The notes below the pieces were generated by a model that made no database searches, was not told where the DNA came from, and saw only the letters and a program-made list of their open reading frames with translations. The position numbers and the translations under genes were made by a program. This document shows, one piece after another, positions 1 through 9,670 of a stretch of 49,792 nt of DNA (position 1 is the stretch's first letter; each line of letters begins with the position of its first letter). The stretch spans positions 1 through 49,792 of the forward strand of contig QPMI01000076.1 of assembly GCA_004431415.1 (NCBI GenBank), written 5' to 3'. This stretch comes from Cyanophora paradoxa. Its lineage: Eukaryota; Glaucocystophyceae; Cyanophorales; Cyanophoraceae.

Positions 1-1581
1 CGCCATACCGCGCACGTACCAGAGCGCGCAGAAATCGCCGCCAATCTGCTACCGCTGCCTTCGCCTATGTACGAAGCCACGCCCGTGCGAGCGCCAAGGG
101 GCCAACACGCCAGAGAAAATCGCCGCGAGGGAGGCAGCGCAGGCGAGGAAGGATGCCGTGTACGAAGAGTACGTCGCGGTCATAGAGAAGGCAAACGCGT
201 GGGCGGCCAAGCAAAACGGCAAGGGAAAGAAAAAGGGCCAGGAGCCGTACCCCCTCATCAAGGACAAGAAGCCGGCGCAGTGCCCACGGTGTCGCCCAGA
301 AACTCGTGGCTCTGCAGAAGTGCGTCACGCTGCTCGGCAACAAGGGCCTGCTCGTGATCTTGGGCTGCAGAGGCGAAAGAGGGGCGACACGGCCACCGTC
401 TCCAAGCAGACGCGCGACCACATGGTCGAGAGCGTGCTCGGCGGCCGAAGCCAAAGACCACGAAAAGGCAAAGGATACGGCCGCTGACTTCGGATCGTCC
501 GTCATCGAGCCCAACTCTGCGCAGTCGAAAATCAGAAAGGCGAAAATCGTGGCGCCGAGCATGGAAGATTTAATGGCAACCTTCGCGGACGCGCAAGAGG
601 TAAAGCAGAACATAGAGAAGGCGAAAACGGACTGCAGGCGGCGCAGGCAAACGGGCTGGAGGCGCTCGAGAAGGTGATCACGGAAATCAGCGAGACGGGG
701 CGGTCGGTCTTCATCCTCAACAAAAAGAATCCCGACGGAAGCACGCGGTACGACATACGACAGGCGCGCCAGTCGCGCTACTGGGTGCTCTTCAACACCC
801 ACAAGCGCCTGGGAGAGGCGCGGAATTCGAGGCGGCGGCGCTGCGCGACAGCCTCGCAGAGGTGCTCTCGGATGCAGAATTCTACAAGTTCATACGCTTC
901 AATATGAAGGAAGAGAACGGCAAGTACAAGGACGACACGTACGCCAACGCAATCATCGGAATTCGCGTGCAAGGGGGCGTGGAGGTGGGGCCGACGGACG
1001 GCGCGCTGCACGCCCACGTGCTGGTGACGATCGATCACATATCGAATTTGCAGGTGCTGTGGGCGAATTACGACTGGGTGGTGCTGCTGAAGGAGAAGGA
1101 GCCGAGCACCACGACGGTGTACGAGCGGCTGCACCAAATTCTGTCCGCGAAATTCACGGCGGCGGGGCAGCGCCTCGTAGACCAGAAGAGGCAGAGGCAG
1201 GGCCTCAACCGAGCATCGATACGATGGTGGAAATCGCAGAGCTCGAGCGCATGCTGACGGAAGAGAAGATAGGCATGGGAAAGATCCGCCCACCGTCCTT
1301 GCGTCGCTGATCCAGAGGAAAATTACGCGAGCAAGCTGCAGGAGTACCTCTCAAAGACGCTGCCCGACAAGCAGAGGCGCGATTTACTGAAAGAGTGGTC
1401 GCACGCGCGAAACACGAACAACACCGACAACAACACGGACGGGTACCTCTTCACGATTTTCCAGGCGGACGCCGGCCAGGCGGACGATCCCCGCTTCGCG
1501 CCGCAGGCCGCGGAAATCGGCGACCTGAGGGCCAGGGCCGAGGGCGCGGCAAAGGCAAGGGGCGCGGAAGGGAAGGGGTAG
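1..1581 (+). CDS. Partial replication-protein-like gene, frame broken
   Basis: The reading frame is open at the left edge and ends at TAG 1579-1581. Coherent protein passes through all three frames in pieces (about 2-280, 280-360, 365-445, 440-640, 630-820, 820-1220, then on to 1581), so at least seven single-base indels or decay events break it. The first piece has clustered cysteines (a possible zinc ribbon). The fifth has RYWVLFNTHKR, and the sixth has GALHAHVLV, an H-hydrophobic-H motif of the kind found in HUH endonucleases that start rolling-circle replication. A convincing third HUH motif (catalytic tyrosine with lysine) is not obvious; the best nearby candidate is VYERLHQ. The tail is basic and alanine-rich. 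The Rep assignment is an inference from one motif and spacing; a structural or DNA-binding protein is also possible. Confidence 0.45.
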
Positions 1582-1590
1582 CGGATAATA

Positions 1591-1610
1591 AATCTGACGG
1601 GCCCGCGAAA
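1591..1610 (+). promoter_or_regulatory. Viral promoter element before gene 1611
   Basis: AATCTGACGGGCCC lies just before the ATG at 1611. It matches the T-rich element plus GGGCCC block seen before the gene at 2263, at the same distance from the start. Confidence 0.5.
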
Positions 1611-1982
1611 ATGTTCCAGGGGGAATGCACCCACTCGGACATCATCACCGTCGTCTGCGGCGCGCTCTTCCTGGTCTCGGAGCTGCTGGGCGGCACGGAG
1701 CGCGTCGGCCCCAACACAGTGCTGGGCGCCCTGAAGGCGGCGGCCCTTAGGGTCGTCCGCCGCGGACAGCCCGAGCCCGAACCCCCACCGGAGCAGCAGA
1801 GGCGCGAGAGCACGCAGAACATAGGGCCGCACCACGTCGACATTCAGATGACGCAAACCGGTACCCGTTTTTTTCTAGAGAACATGGGAAATGGAGACTC
1901 CCGCGACACCAGCCCCCAGCGCAGAGGCTCCAGCGCCCAGCAACTCCAGCAGCAGCACCGCGGCCTACCCTTGGCTTCTTAG
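1611..1982 (+). CDS. Small protein with one membrane segment
   Basis: The ATG at 1611 follows a promoter-like element. The predicted product is about 123 aa. A hydrophobic stretch at residues 9-25 (IITVVCGALFLVSELL) looks like one membrane segment, followed by a proline- and glutamine-rich hydrophilic tail. The reading frame overlaps the next gene by 92 bp. A run of seven T at about 1869-1875 lies where a one-base length difference would end the protein at a TAG just before the next gene, so the true product may be about 88 aa. No family is recognised. A small membrane protein is typical of polinton-like and virophage genomes, but that is context, not proof. Confidence 0.5.
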   Translation: MFQGECTHSDIITVVCGALFLVSELLGGTERVGPNTVLGALKAAALRVVRRGQPEPEPPPEQQRRESTQNIGPHHVDIQMTQTGTRFFLENMGNGDSRDTSPQRRGSSAQQLQQQHRGLPLAS

Positions 1983-2240
1983 GACTTACGCGCGAAAGAA
2001 GCAGCAGCAGCCGAAGGCACCGGCGGAAATGGCGGCTGACCTGGATCGGTGCACCCGCCGCGCCATCGCGAGCTACGCCAAGCGCGTCGAGCAGTACCAC
2101 CCCAGATGGCAGAGGACGCCCGGGCGTACGCGAAGAACCCCGCCGCGAGCCCGCCCGTGATGGCCGCCGTCATCGACCGGCTGCAGTGGGCGCTGCACGA
2201 GGAGGGAGAGCGCGTCAGGAATTTCTTCATGCCCAAGTAA
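1891..2240 (+). CDS. Unknown small viral protein, one frameshift
   Basis: The start at 1891 (or an ATG at 1884) follows a strong T-run element ending TTTTTTTCTAG. The first part is rich in proline, alanine and serine, then becomes basic and helical (DLDRCTRRAIASYAKRVEQY). Near 2100 the frame slips, and coding continues as QMAEDARAYAKNPAAS to the stop at 2238-2240. Joined, the product would be about 116 aa. No domain is recognised. The continuous helical character across the slip and the start spacing support one gene with a single indel. Confidence 0.5.
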
Positions 2241-2262
2241 ATTTCTGAATGGGCCCTTAACA
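2241..2262 (+). promoter_or_regulatory. Viral promoter element before gene 2263
   Basis: ATTTCTGAATGGGCCCTTAA begins directly after the preceding stop codon and ends at the ATG at 2263. It is one of the clearest copies of the shared element. Confidence 0.55.
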
Positions 2263-2450
2263 ATGTCGTCCATGCTCCGAGCCTCGATGATATCACCAGC
2301 GATTCCCGCTACCTGGGCAGCCTGCTGACCCTCGGCGCGGTCGCCTACATGTCGCCCGCGCGCTACTACCTCGTGCGGATCCTCGCCGCGCAGTTCGCGG
2401 GCTACTACTTCGTGGGGCCCTACCTCCTCAACGGCCTGAGGAAGGCATAA
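2263..2450 (+). CDS. Short hydrophobic membrane protein, one frameshift
   Basis: The ATG at 2263 opens a frame that stops early, but a neighbouring frame from about 2272 reads on without a stop to TAA 2448-2450. The product is about 62 aa. It holds two hydrophobic stretches, YLGSLLTLGAVAYM and YYLVRILAAQFAGYYFVG, so it is probably a two-pass or hairpin membrane protein. A single indel near 2270-2283 links start and body. Family unknown. It is too short and broken to appear as a clean reading frame, but the promoter element before it and the one right after its stop define it well. Confidence 0.5.
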
Positions 2451-2473
2451 TTTCTCAGGCCCCTTCCTAAATA
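2451..2473 (+). promoter_or_regulatory. Viral promoter element before gene 2474
   Basis: AATTTCTCAGGCCCCTTCC starts inside the preceding TAA stop and ends just before the ATG at 2474. Confidence 0.5.
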
Positions 2474-2922
2474 ATGTCCTGCGTCAACCTCTACGTCCAG
2501 TCGAACGGAGAGACGCAGGATTCCGAGGGCTTCTGGCGCCTCAGGCTGAACCAGATCCCCGCCGACATCGACACGCTGCAGATCAAGGGCGTCTACCTGG
2601 AGCTGGACACGACCGCGATTCCGGACCCCACCGCCGCGAAAACCGTCAACGTTCTGCTGATGGACGTGCCCGACTTGAACGTCACGACCATCTCGAACGT
2701 CAACACGTGCATCAACAAGGTCGTGATCCCGACGTGGGGCCACGACGGCCTCGAGAACACCATCCTCTACTGGTTCGAGTGCCCATGGCCGTGCGCCCGA
2801 ACTACGTCGCGTACGACAAGTTCCAGGAGCTGCGCGTGCGCTTCACCGACATCACGGGCGCCACCAAGAAGAACAACGCCTTCATCGTCAAGAACTTCGG
2901 CCTCTGGGCCTTTGCTAAATAG
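2474..2922 (+). CDS. Unknown beta-rich viral protein, one frameshift
   Basis: The product is about 149 aa once a slip near 2785 is allowed for: the first frame gives ENTILYWFEC and the second continues RPNYVAYDKFQELRVRF to the stop at 2920-2922. The alternation of short hydrophobic and polar residues suggests a beta-sandwich, as in small capsid or spike components, but no motif proves it. It sits in a tight same-strand series with 23- and 20-bp gaps, which suggests co-expression with the genes at 2943 and 3445. Confidence 0.55.
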
Positions 2923-2942
2923 ATTTTCGCATGCCCCCTTAA
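2923..2942 (+). promoter_or_regulatory. Viral promoter element before gene 2943
   Basis: ATTTTCGCATGCCCCCTTAA fills the whole gap between the preceding stop and the ATG at 2943. Confidence 0.5.
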
Positions 2943-3419
2943 ATGCGCCTGATCATATTCCCGCGAAAGGGCTCGGGCGTCAAGACGCGCACCTTTACGG
3001 GCGTGCCTGGCTACCCCTCGCCCCTCACTTACAGAGTCGATCTTGTAACCGCCTCTGGTCCAATTAAATACGGGCTGCTGCACAGCCTCAGTCACATCCG
3101 TCTCGGCGAGAGCGCATGGCAGGACTTGGCCTTAATCGTAGAATTCGAGTACAGGGGGGTAGACACGCTAACGGGCGATCACTTTTACAGGGTGCGGGTA
3201 GCAAGGGAGGGGTACTCGCTGCCGAACGGCACGGGCGGGGAATACTGGGAGCCGAAAATACGCGATGCCTCCGAGGCCTACCGCTGGCTGCGCGACGAGC
3301 AGATCACTATCAGGCCCGATTACCCCTACGCCGACGTTTTCTGGCAGGTGCCGGTGGGCCAGTGGACAACGGGCGAGGTGAGCGGCAAGCTGAAGTGGAC
3401 GTGGGACGCGGAGCATTAG
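2943..3419 (+). CDS. Unknown viral protein, 158 aa, intact
   Basis: This is one of the few genes in this block with a continuous frame from ATG to stop. The protein starts basic (MRLIIFPRKGSGVKTRTF), then alternates charged and aromatic residues, with tryptophans clustered near the end (DVFWQVPVGQWTTGEVSG, then KLKWTWDAEH). There is no signal peptide or membrane segment. The pattern fits a small beta-rich virion protein, but I recognise no family. It lies 20 bp after the gene at 2474 and 25 bp before the giant fibre-like gene. Confidence 0.65.
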   Translation: MRLIIFPRKGSGVKTRTFTGVPGYPSPLTYRVDLVTASGPIKYGLLHSLSHIRLGESAWQDLALIVEFEYRGVDTLTGDHFYRVRVAREGYSLPNGTGGEYWEPKIRDASEAYRWLRDEQITIRPDYPYADVFWQVPVGQWTTGEVSGKLKWTWDAEH

Positions 3420-3444
3420 TTAATTTTTCTCTCTCGCGGATAAA
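3420..3444 (+). promoter_or_regulatory. Viral promoter element before fibre-like gene
   Basis: TTAATTTTTCTCTCTCGCGG occupies the gap before the ATG at 3445. It has the T-run followed by CTC but lacks the GGGCCC block. Confidence 0.5.
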
Positions 3445-6400
3445 ATGTCGATGCTCGACGACCCCTGGCGCATGGCCATCCCGAATCCGGACGAGGTGCT
3501 GAACGGTGCCTTCGCGATAGACGGGAGCCTGAGCGTGAGGGGAATTTACGCGGATGAGATAAGGCTGCGCAAGGGCGCGACCTACAGCGATTTCCTGACG
3601 TCCGTCGGTACCTTGGACGATTACGGTGACCTCACCGCAATTATCAAGGGGCTCTGGGGCGTCACGACCGAGACGGGCGTGGACTGGAACATTATTAAGA
3701 GGGCGGCCGACGTGAAAATCGCAAACTCCGTTACAGCGAAAGACGCCACCCTGAACCTCGTGAAACTGACTCTAAAGGGCGCAGAGGGGGACGTGAGGCC
3801 CGGGTACAACGCACTCGAGCGCATCGCGGGCCCCTGCGCCACATCTACTGGAGCCGCCAGGCGCTGCCGAGCATGGAGCCCGAGCAGTACAGGCGCGACA
3901 GGGAGGAGTTTTTCGCGTGGTTCGACCACTTCAAGGTGAACATCCGCGCCCTGAGCGCCGACAGGACGGGCGAGACGCCGGAGACGACGGGCGGGGGCCG
4001 CATCCCAACGGCACCCGACGTGCTCCCCGATCGCTCAGACTGGGCGAAGACGCAGAACTGGGCGCTGAAGGACCACTTCCACGACGAGAGGTACGCCCTC
4101 GTCAAGCACCCGCATGTGAAGGCCGACATCACGGACTGGGCGCACCGCCACCTGTACGACGACATCATCGGCGGGCCCAAGGTGCCGGGCGCGATTCCGG
4201 GTGGGGGTACGGGCGGCGGAAGCACGGGAGGTGGGGGTACAGGCACCGGGGTGGGGGTACAGGCACCGGGGTGGGGTACAGGCACGGGGGGCGGAGGGGG
4301 CTCCAGTGGCACGCCCGTGGGGGGGGCGGGGGTAGCAGCGGCTCGGGTGGCGGCGGCTCGGGCGGAGAGAGCGGCGGAGGGGGTACGCTCGTGCCGATCC
4401 TTGGTACAACAACGGGAATCTTCGGCGCGGCCCTGATTGCAGGCGGTGCAAAGTACTACAGGGATCGGAAGGCGTACGAAAGGGACATTGCAGAGCTGCA
4501 GAAAGATAACAAAACGATCGTTTACTCAGACGAGCAGGTGAGAATACTGGCAGAGGAGCTGAAGACAAGGGAGCGGCAATTTAACGAAATGAGGACAGCG
4601 GCCGAGAAAAAGATAGCGGACGATTTGAAAGAGGCGAGCGATAGAATTGAGAAATCCCTGGAGGCCGAGGAGAAAGCCGAGATCCGGAAGAGAGAGGCCG
4701 ATAGGATCGTGGAAAACGCGATAAGGGAGGCAAAGGAGCAGGCAAGGACCGAGCTGGAGAAACTGGACATGGAAATAGCAAACAAGGTCAACATAGCAAA
4801 CGAGGTCGAAGAGGGCACAAAGATGCTGGACGATGAGCGAAAGGCAGCGGAGGAGCAAGCCAGAAAAGCAAAGGAGGATTTAAGGCAGCTCGAACTGCGA
4901 GAACAGGAGAGGCAGAAGGCAGAGGGGCTCGCATCCACCATACGATTCAACCTAGAGCAGCAAGTGAAAACGCTGACGGCCGAGCTGCAGAGGATAGGGA
5001 CGGCTGTGCCAAGGGGCACAATGGAGACGCAGACGACGCCAAGGCCCGATCCAAGGCCGGCCGCCGAGAGGCTGCCCTTCGCGCGGCTGGGTAGGAGCGA
5101 CCAGGTGGAAGAGCTCATTGGCCTCACGCTCGAGGATCAGAGGGCCCTCTTCGACGCGTTAGAGCAGCGGCGCAGGGCGGACGAGGAGGCAGCTGCCAAG
5201 ACAGAAGAGGAACGACTGAAGGCAATGCAAACTGCATCAGACGAGGAATTTGCACGGCTGGAGGAGCCGAAGGTAGCGGAGCGTAAGCGACGACTGGAGA
5301 CGTTCAGGGGGGCGCAGATGGATTTTTACCGCTCGGAGCTCAAAAGACTGAAAGAAGGAAATGCATCGGGGGACAGGCTCCGCGCCATGGAAGAGAACAT
5401 GCGCGACTTTAGCTACGTTATGGATCAGCTGACGGGAAGGGGTCAGAAAGACGCCGAAGAACTGAGGAGAAAGATGGCCGATGAGAAGTGGAAAAACTTT
5501 GAGCGTCAGGCTGTTCAGAGGCCCATCAGCGATGCCATCTGGATAGCATACGGCGACGCGGAGGAGATGCACCGCGAACTGCGGACGGAAGTGAGCCTAT
5601 GGCGGGGAGCCCTCGAATGGTCACTGTACCGGATGCAAAAGGGAAAGTTTGTGGCAGAGCTGCGAGCCAATCCGAAAACGACGAGCATCGGCGCACAGGA
5701 CGCGTACGTCGGCATGATCAATTACGTGGAGAAGCTGAGCAAGTTTTGGGAAAAGCGAAGAGCCGTCATTCCAGCGGAGGGGCTTGCACAGTACGACGCC
5801 ATGGTGCGCGATCTGGAGGCCTTTAAACGTGAGCATCCACCCGCCAAATACAAGCTTTACATAGATACAACGGCGTTCATAGGCGAACTAAGGAAGAGAG
5901 GAGACGAGGCCAAGAGTCAGATCGAGGAGCGCTACAGAAAGGCCCAAGCGGACAAGGAGTACGCAAACAGGGTGATCGAAGAGCGGAAGCAGCAAGCCAA
6001 GGAGAACGCGGCGAGACGCAACGCCGAGATAGAAGAGCAGAGGCGGAAGATCGCAGAGCGCAAGGCGGCAGAGGAAGAGGCAAGAAAGACCAAGGTAGAG
6101 ACAGAGTACCAAGCATTGAAACGGGAGGCCAATCAACTGTTAAAAAGGAGGGGAAGGGCCTACGCCGACGAGGGCGCGGGCGTGGGCTCGGCCAGCCCGG
6201 ACGACATCACCCTCGCGGAAAGGGACGACGTTTCCGTAGAGGAAATGCGCCCGGGCACAGCTCGCCTGCCCTCCGAGGGCGTATTCCAGACGCTCGACAG
6301 GCGCGTGATGGGCGACTCGGACGTTATTTTGCGCAACGCCCTCATGCCCTACGGCGACTGGAACCGCGCCACCGCCGACGCCCTTGCCGATTTCGACCTC

Positions 6401-8836
6401 GAGCGATTCACCACCAAAGAGCAGCGCGACGCCTTCCTGGGGCGCCGAGGGCAAGGCGGCCCGGGGTGGCCAAGGAGGCCCTCAGCGCCGAGACGCTCTT
6501 CTCGCGGCGGGTACGGCGAACAACGACGGCATGTCTTTCGGGGCAGCCGATTTATTTCAGGGGCGGGCATCGACTTGGTGGGCGCCGGGCTGGGGGTACG
6601 GGCTCGCGGGCCATGCGGCGGGCGGGCGCGGCGGCGGCGGCCTTGGACTGGCGACGGCGGGGGGTCTGCTCTCGGCCTACCAGGCGCTCTCGCAGGGCAA
6701 GATAGGGGAGGCGGAGTTCTTCGATACGTTCCGCGATCAGATGATCATGACGGTCGGCTCCTTTGGCCTGCAGACGGGCATGTCGTCCGCCCTGAGCGCC
6801 CTCACGAAAATGAGGATCGGCACGGTGGGCGGACTTGGCCTGTCCATCCTCGCGGGCGCCATCGCGCAGGTGATCGTAGATATCATCAACGGGCGCAGCG
6901 CGGAAGAGATCGTGAAGAACTTTTTCAAGTACCCCGTCGACTGGGCGGCCGACACCATCCAGTTCATTGCGCAGCTCTCGCAGCAGATCTACGACTGGGG
7001 CGTCGAGACGTGGGGCGACGAGGCGAGCCAGCTGCGCAACCGAATTAATCGGCTGGAGGGCGAGCTGGGCTCCGGATTTTTGGGCGTGTACGACCCCTCG
7101 GAGGCGCGCGAAATGGCCTCGCTCTTGGCCCAGGAGCTGCGGTTAAACGAAATAAAGGAGCCGAAGGAGCTGCAGGCCTTCATTCGCGCGCTCGACAACA
7201 GCATCAACGATTACCGTACCCCCAAGGACCAGAAGACTCTGCTCGAAATCGATCGCGCGACCGTGCTCTTCCTCTCCCAGCTCACCGTTAAAATGCAGGA
7301 GGGATTCGGGTCGACCTCGCTCGCCCTGAGTCGGCTGATGCGCGATTTAAAGCAGATGGTGAAGGAGGAGACCAAGGGGAGGAAGCGCGTATTAATTGCC
7401 GTCTACCAGGAGGGCCTCAACAGGATCAATCACATCGAAGCCCTAAGGCGCGAATTCGGCTCGGCCATCCGCCACTCGGGCGTCTCGTCCAACGGAGGGG
7501 CGCAGGTGGCCCGCCTGGCCGACGCCAACTCGCGCCTCGAAATCCCCGGTACCTTCCGCATGCAGGATTGGTGGGAGGCCGAGGCATTCAGGAACTACGG
7601 CGCCTTCATAGACAACGGGATTAATTCGCAGAGCCCCAAGGCAAACTGGCTGGTACCCAAGGCGTACGTCGATAAATTGATGGACAGGCCCGCGGCGCCG
7701 TACAGGAAAGAGGTGGCCAAGGGCGTCGAGTACTGGGCACCCTCGGCCCTGCAGCCCGTGTTTGCGGCGCAGAACTACGAGTGGCACATGGCGCCGGGGG
7801 CGAGCCAGGCGGTAAGCACCGTGGGCGTGATCGGACCACAGCTGGCGACGGTGGCGCACACAGGTGAGTACGGAGACTTAAAAGGGAAGCCGACGATACC
7901 GACGGTGCCAACCACGTGGGCGTGGGATAGCATCACGGGGAAGCCAGCGGAAGTAAACGCAGCGCAGCTCGAGTACCCCGTGGCGCAGCCCGTCAGCACC
8001 GTGGGTGTAGTACAGCCCCGCCTTGCGACGGTTGCGTACACTGGTGCCTTTGCAGATTTGAGCGGCAGGGGGCACACGCACTCGCTCTCAGAGATAAGGG
8101 ACTGGGCGGGGGCGCCCGACCTGTCAGGGTACGCCCTCTCGACCCACAACCACGAAGGCGTGTACGCGACGGCGGGGCACAATCACGAGGGGGTATACGC
8201 CCCCTTCACCCACAGCCACAGCCAGTATGCGCTCGCAACCTCCTTAGACCCCTTCACGGCGAATCACATCAACTGTCTCACCACTTTGCGCGTTGGAGAC
8301 GGATACGCATGCACGTACGACGTTCGGACGGCCTTTGAGCCAACGGGGTGGAGAGATTACGTGCACAGTGCAACGTACGCATGGGCCGCTGACAGCACGT
8401 TGACGAACTTTGAGCAGAACGTAACGTACCCCGTCTTTGCGGAGCAGTGCAAGGGCGACGCGATCTTTAGGAACGTTTACGTGAGGAGCACAGGCGATGC
8501 TCAGAAGGTGCACCGAGTCGTTTCAGCGCAAGAGTGCAACCCGAATGCATATGTTCAACACGGGAAAAAACCACGACCCGCTACCCCGCCGTGGGATGGA
8601 ACAGCTACACGGAGACAATCATCTTCGGTACCTCATACACAAGCGAGCCCACTGTAACGTTTTCGTTTCAACACGGGACAGGGGGGACAGAGGTGAAGGG
8701 ATATTTCGATTACCTTGGCCTCTCCACCTTTAGCGTCTATTACAAAGTGTACAGCGACTACGATTACACGGATCCAGGCACCGGCGGAATAAATGTGACC
8801 CTGCACTGGCAGGCCACCGGGACAATAGCCGCTTGA
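3445..8836 (+). CDS. Giant fibre / tail-fibre-like protein, several frameshifts
   Basis: Coding is continuous in character from ATG 3445 to TGA 8834-8836, about 1,800 codons, but changes frame near 3830, in a G-run near 4320, several times at 6430-6600, and near 8560. In order: an N-terminal domain of about 250 aa; a Gly/Ser/Thr linker (residues 250-315); one hydrophobic segment, LGTTTGIFGAALIAGG; long charged coiled coils (about 335-520 and 810-900); a glycine-rich hydrophobic region (about 1050-1180); then tail-fibre repeats including GEYGDLKGKPTIP, GHTHSLSEI and STHNHEGVY near residues 1475-1600; and a beta-rich end. The GHTH and 'DLxxKPT' repeats are known from phage and some large-virus fibres. 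The inferred role is a virion or membrane-anchored attachment fibre. It could be two or three genes, but no internal promoter element was seen. Confidence 0.7.
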
Positions 8837-8857
8837 TTTTTCTCAGCCCCTGTAAAA
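8837..8857 (+). promoter_or_regulatory. Viral promoter element before C1q-like gene
   Basis: TTTTCTCAGCCCCTGTAAAA follows the TGA stop of the fibre-like gene directly and ends at the ATG at 8858. Confidence 0.55.
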
Positions 8858-9667
8858 ATGTCCGTCGCCGTTCCTCTATTCACCTACGCGGCAAGTGTGA
8901 ACCATGTCAAGGATCACACGATTAAAGAGACGATCCTCGGCTACCAGACCACCGAAACCCCCTACAATGCCACGGCCGTCCCCTTCTCCGAGGCCGACCT
9001 CGTCCGCGTCGGCGAGCTGCGCTGCGATAAGATGCGCACGCGGGAGGGTGGGTCGGCCGTGCCGGGGCGCGTGAAGACGCAGAGGCTCACGGTCACGAAC
9101 GGGGCCTGGGACGGGAGCGGGTACACTACGAATGCTCTGACCTTTAACGGGAGTGCTGATGGAGAGGGGAACGCGGCGATGTACGTGCAGGGAGGGGGTG
9201 CAAATGTGGTTGGGGGGTTGAGAGTGAACGGAAATGTGGTCATTCAAGGCGGATACCTGTACGGCGTCCAAAAACCCTTCTTCTGTGCCGTGCTTGGGGG
9301 TGCACTGAGCACGAGTACAGGTGTAAAACTCACAAACTGGACAAACAATGCTTCGTCGACCTCGTGGAACCCCTCCACCGGTGACTTTACGTGCCCCGTC
9401 ACCGGGTATTATCGGTATACATACACAGGAATTACCGATATCTCTTCCATTCGCACATTTGTGGATCTCGTGGTGGGTTCTGCTATTGTGGCCACAGCTA
9501 CCTCAGATGCAGATCCGGATTTACCGCAATCGTACAAACCGTTGAGCATCAATACTATCGTTTACGTTCCACAAGGACAGACAGTATCTTTGCACCTGAG
9601 AAGTGGTGGCGCCTTGCATGGCGGAAACTACAGTTGCTTCACAGGAGAGCTTGTCAATCCTGCATAA
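8858..9667 (+). CDS. C1q-like globular head protein
   Basis: This is an intact 269-aa frame. The first 70 residues include a short segment resembling capsid-attachment tails. Residues 75-135 are glycine- and valine-rich with repeating beta strands (GGLRVNGNVVIQGGYL), as in fibre shafts. From about residue 140 to the end the sequence has the C1q/TNF-like jelly-roll pattern: STGDFTCPVTGYY, then a central strand with a small variable loop, and LHGGNYSCFTGEL near the end. C1q-like heads are trimeric binding modules. The inferred role is a receptor-binding head, probably partnered with the fibre-like protein upstream. It converges on the next gene with only 3 bp between stops. Confidence 0.75.
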   Translation: MSVAVPLFTYAASVNHVKDHTIKETILGYQTTETPYNATAVPFSEADLVRVGELRCDKMRTREGGSAVPGRVKTQRLTVTNGAWDGSGYTTNALTFNGSADGEGNAAMYVQGGGANVVGGLRVNGNVVIQGGYLYGVQKPFFCAVLGGALSTSTGVKLTNWTNNASSTSWNPSTGDFTCPVTGYYRYTYTGITDISSIRTFVDLVVGSAIVATATSDADPDLPQSYKPLSINTIVYVPQGQTVSLHLRSGGALHGGNYSCFTGELVNPA

Positions 9668-9670
9668 CAG

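Noticed and set aside
3917-4390. Protein start at 3917 for the fibre gene
   Set aside because: In that frame the first 150 codons are Arg/Gly nonsense; the sensible protein there is in the frame entered from 3445.
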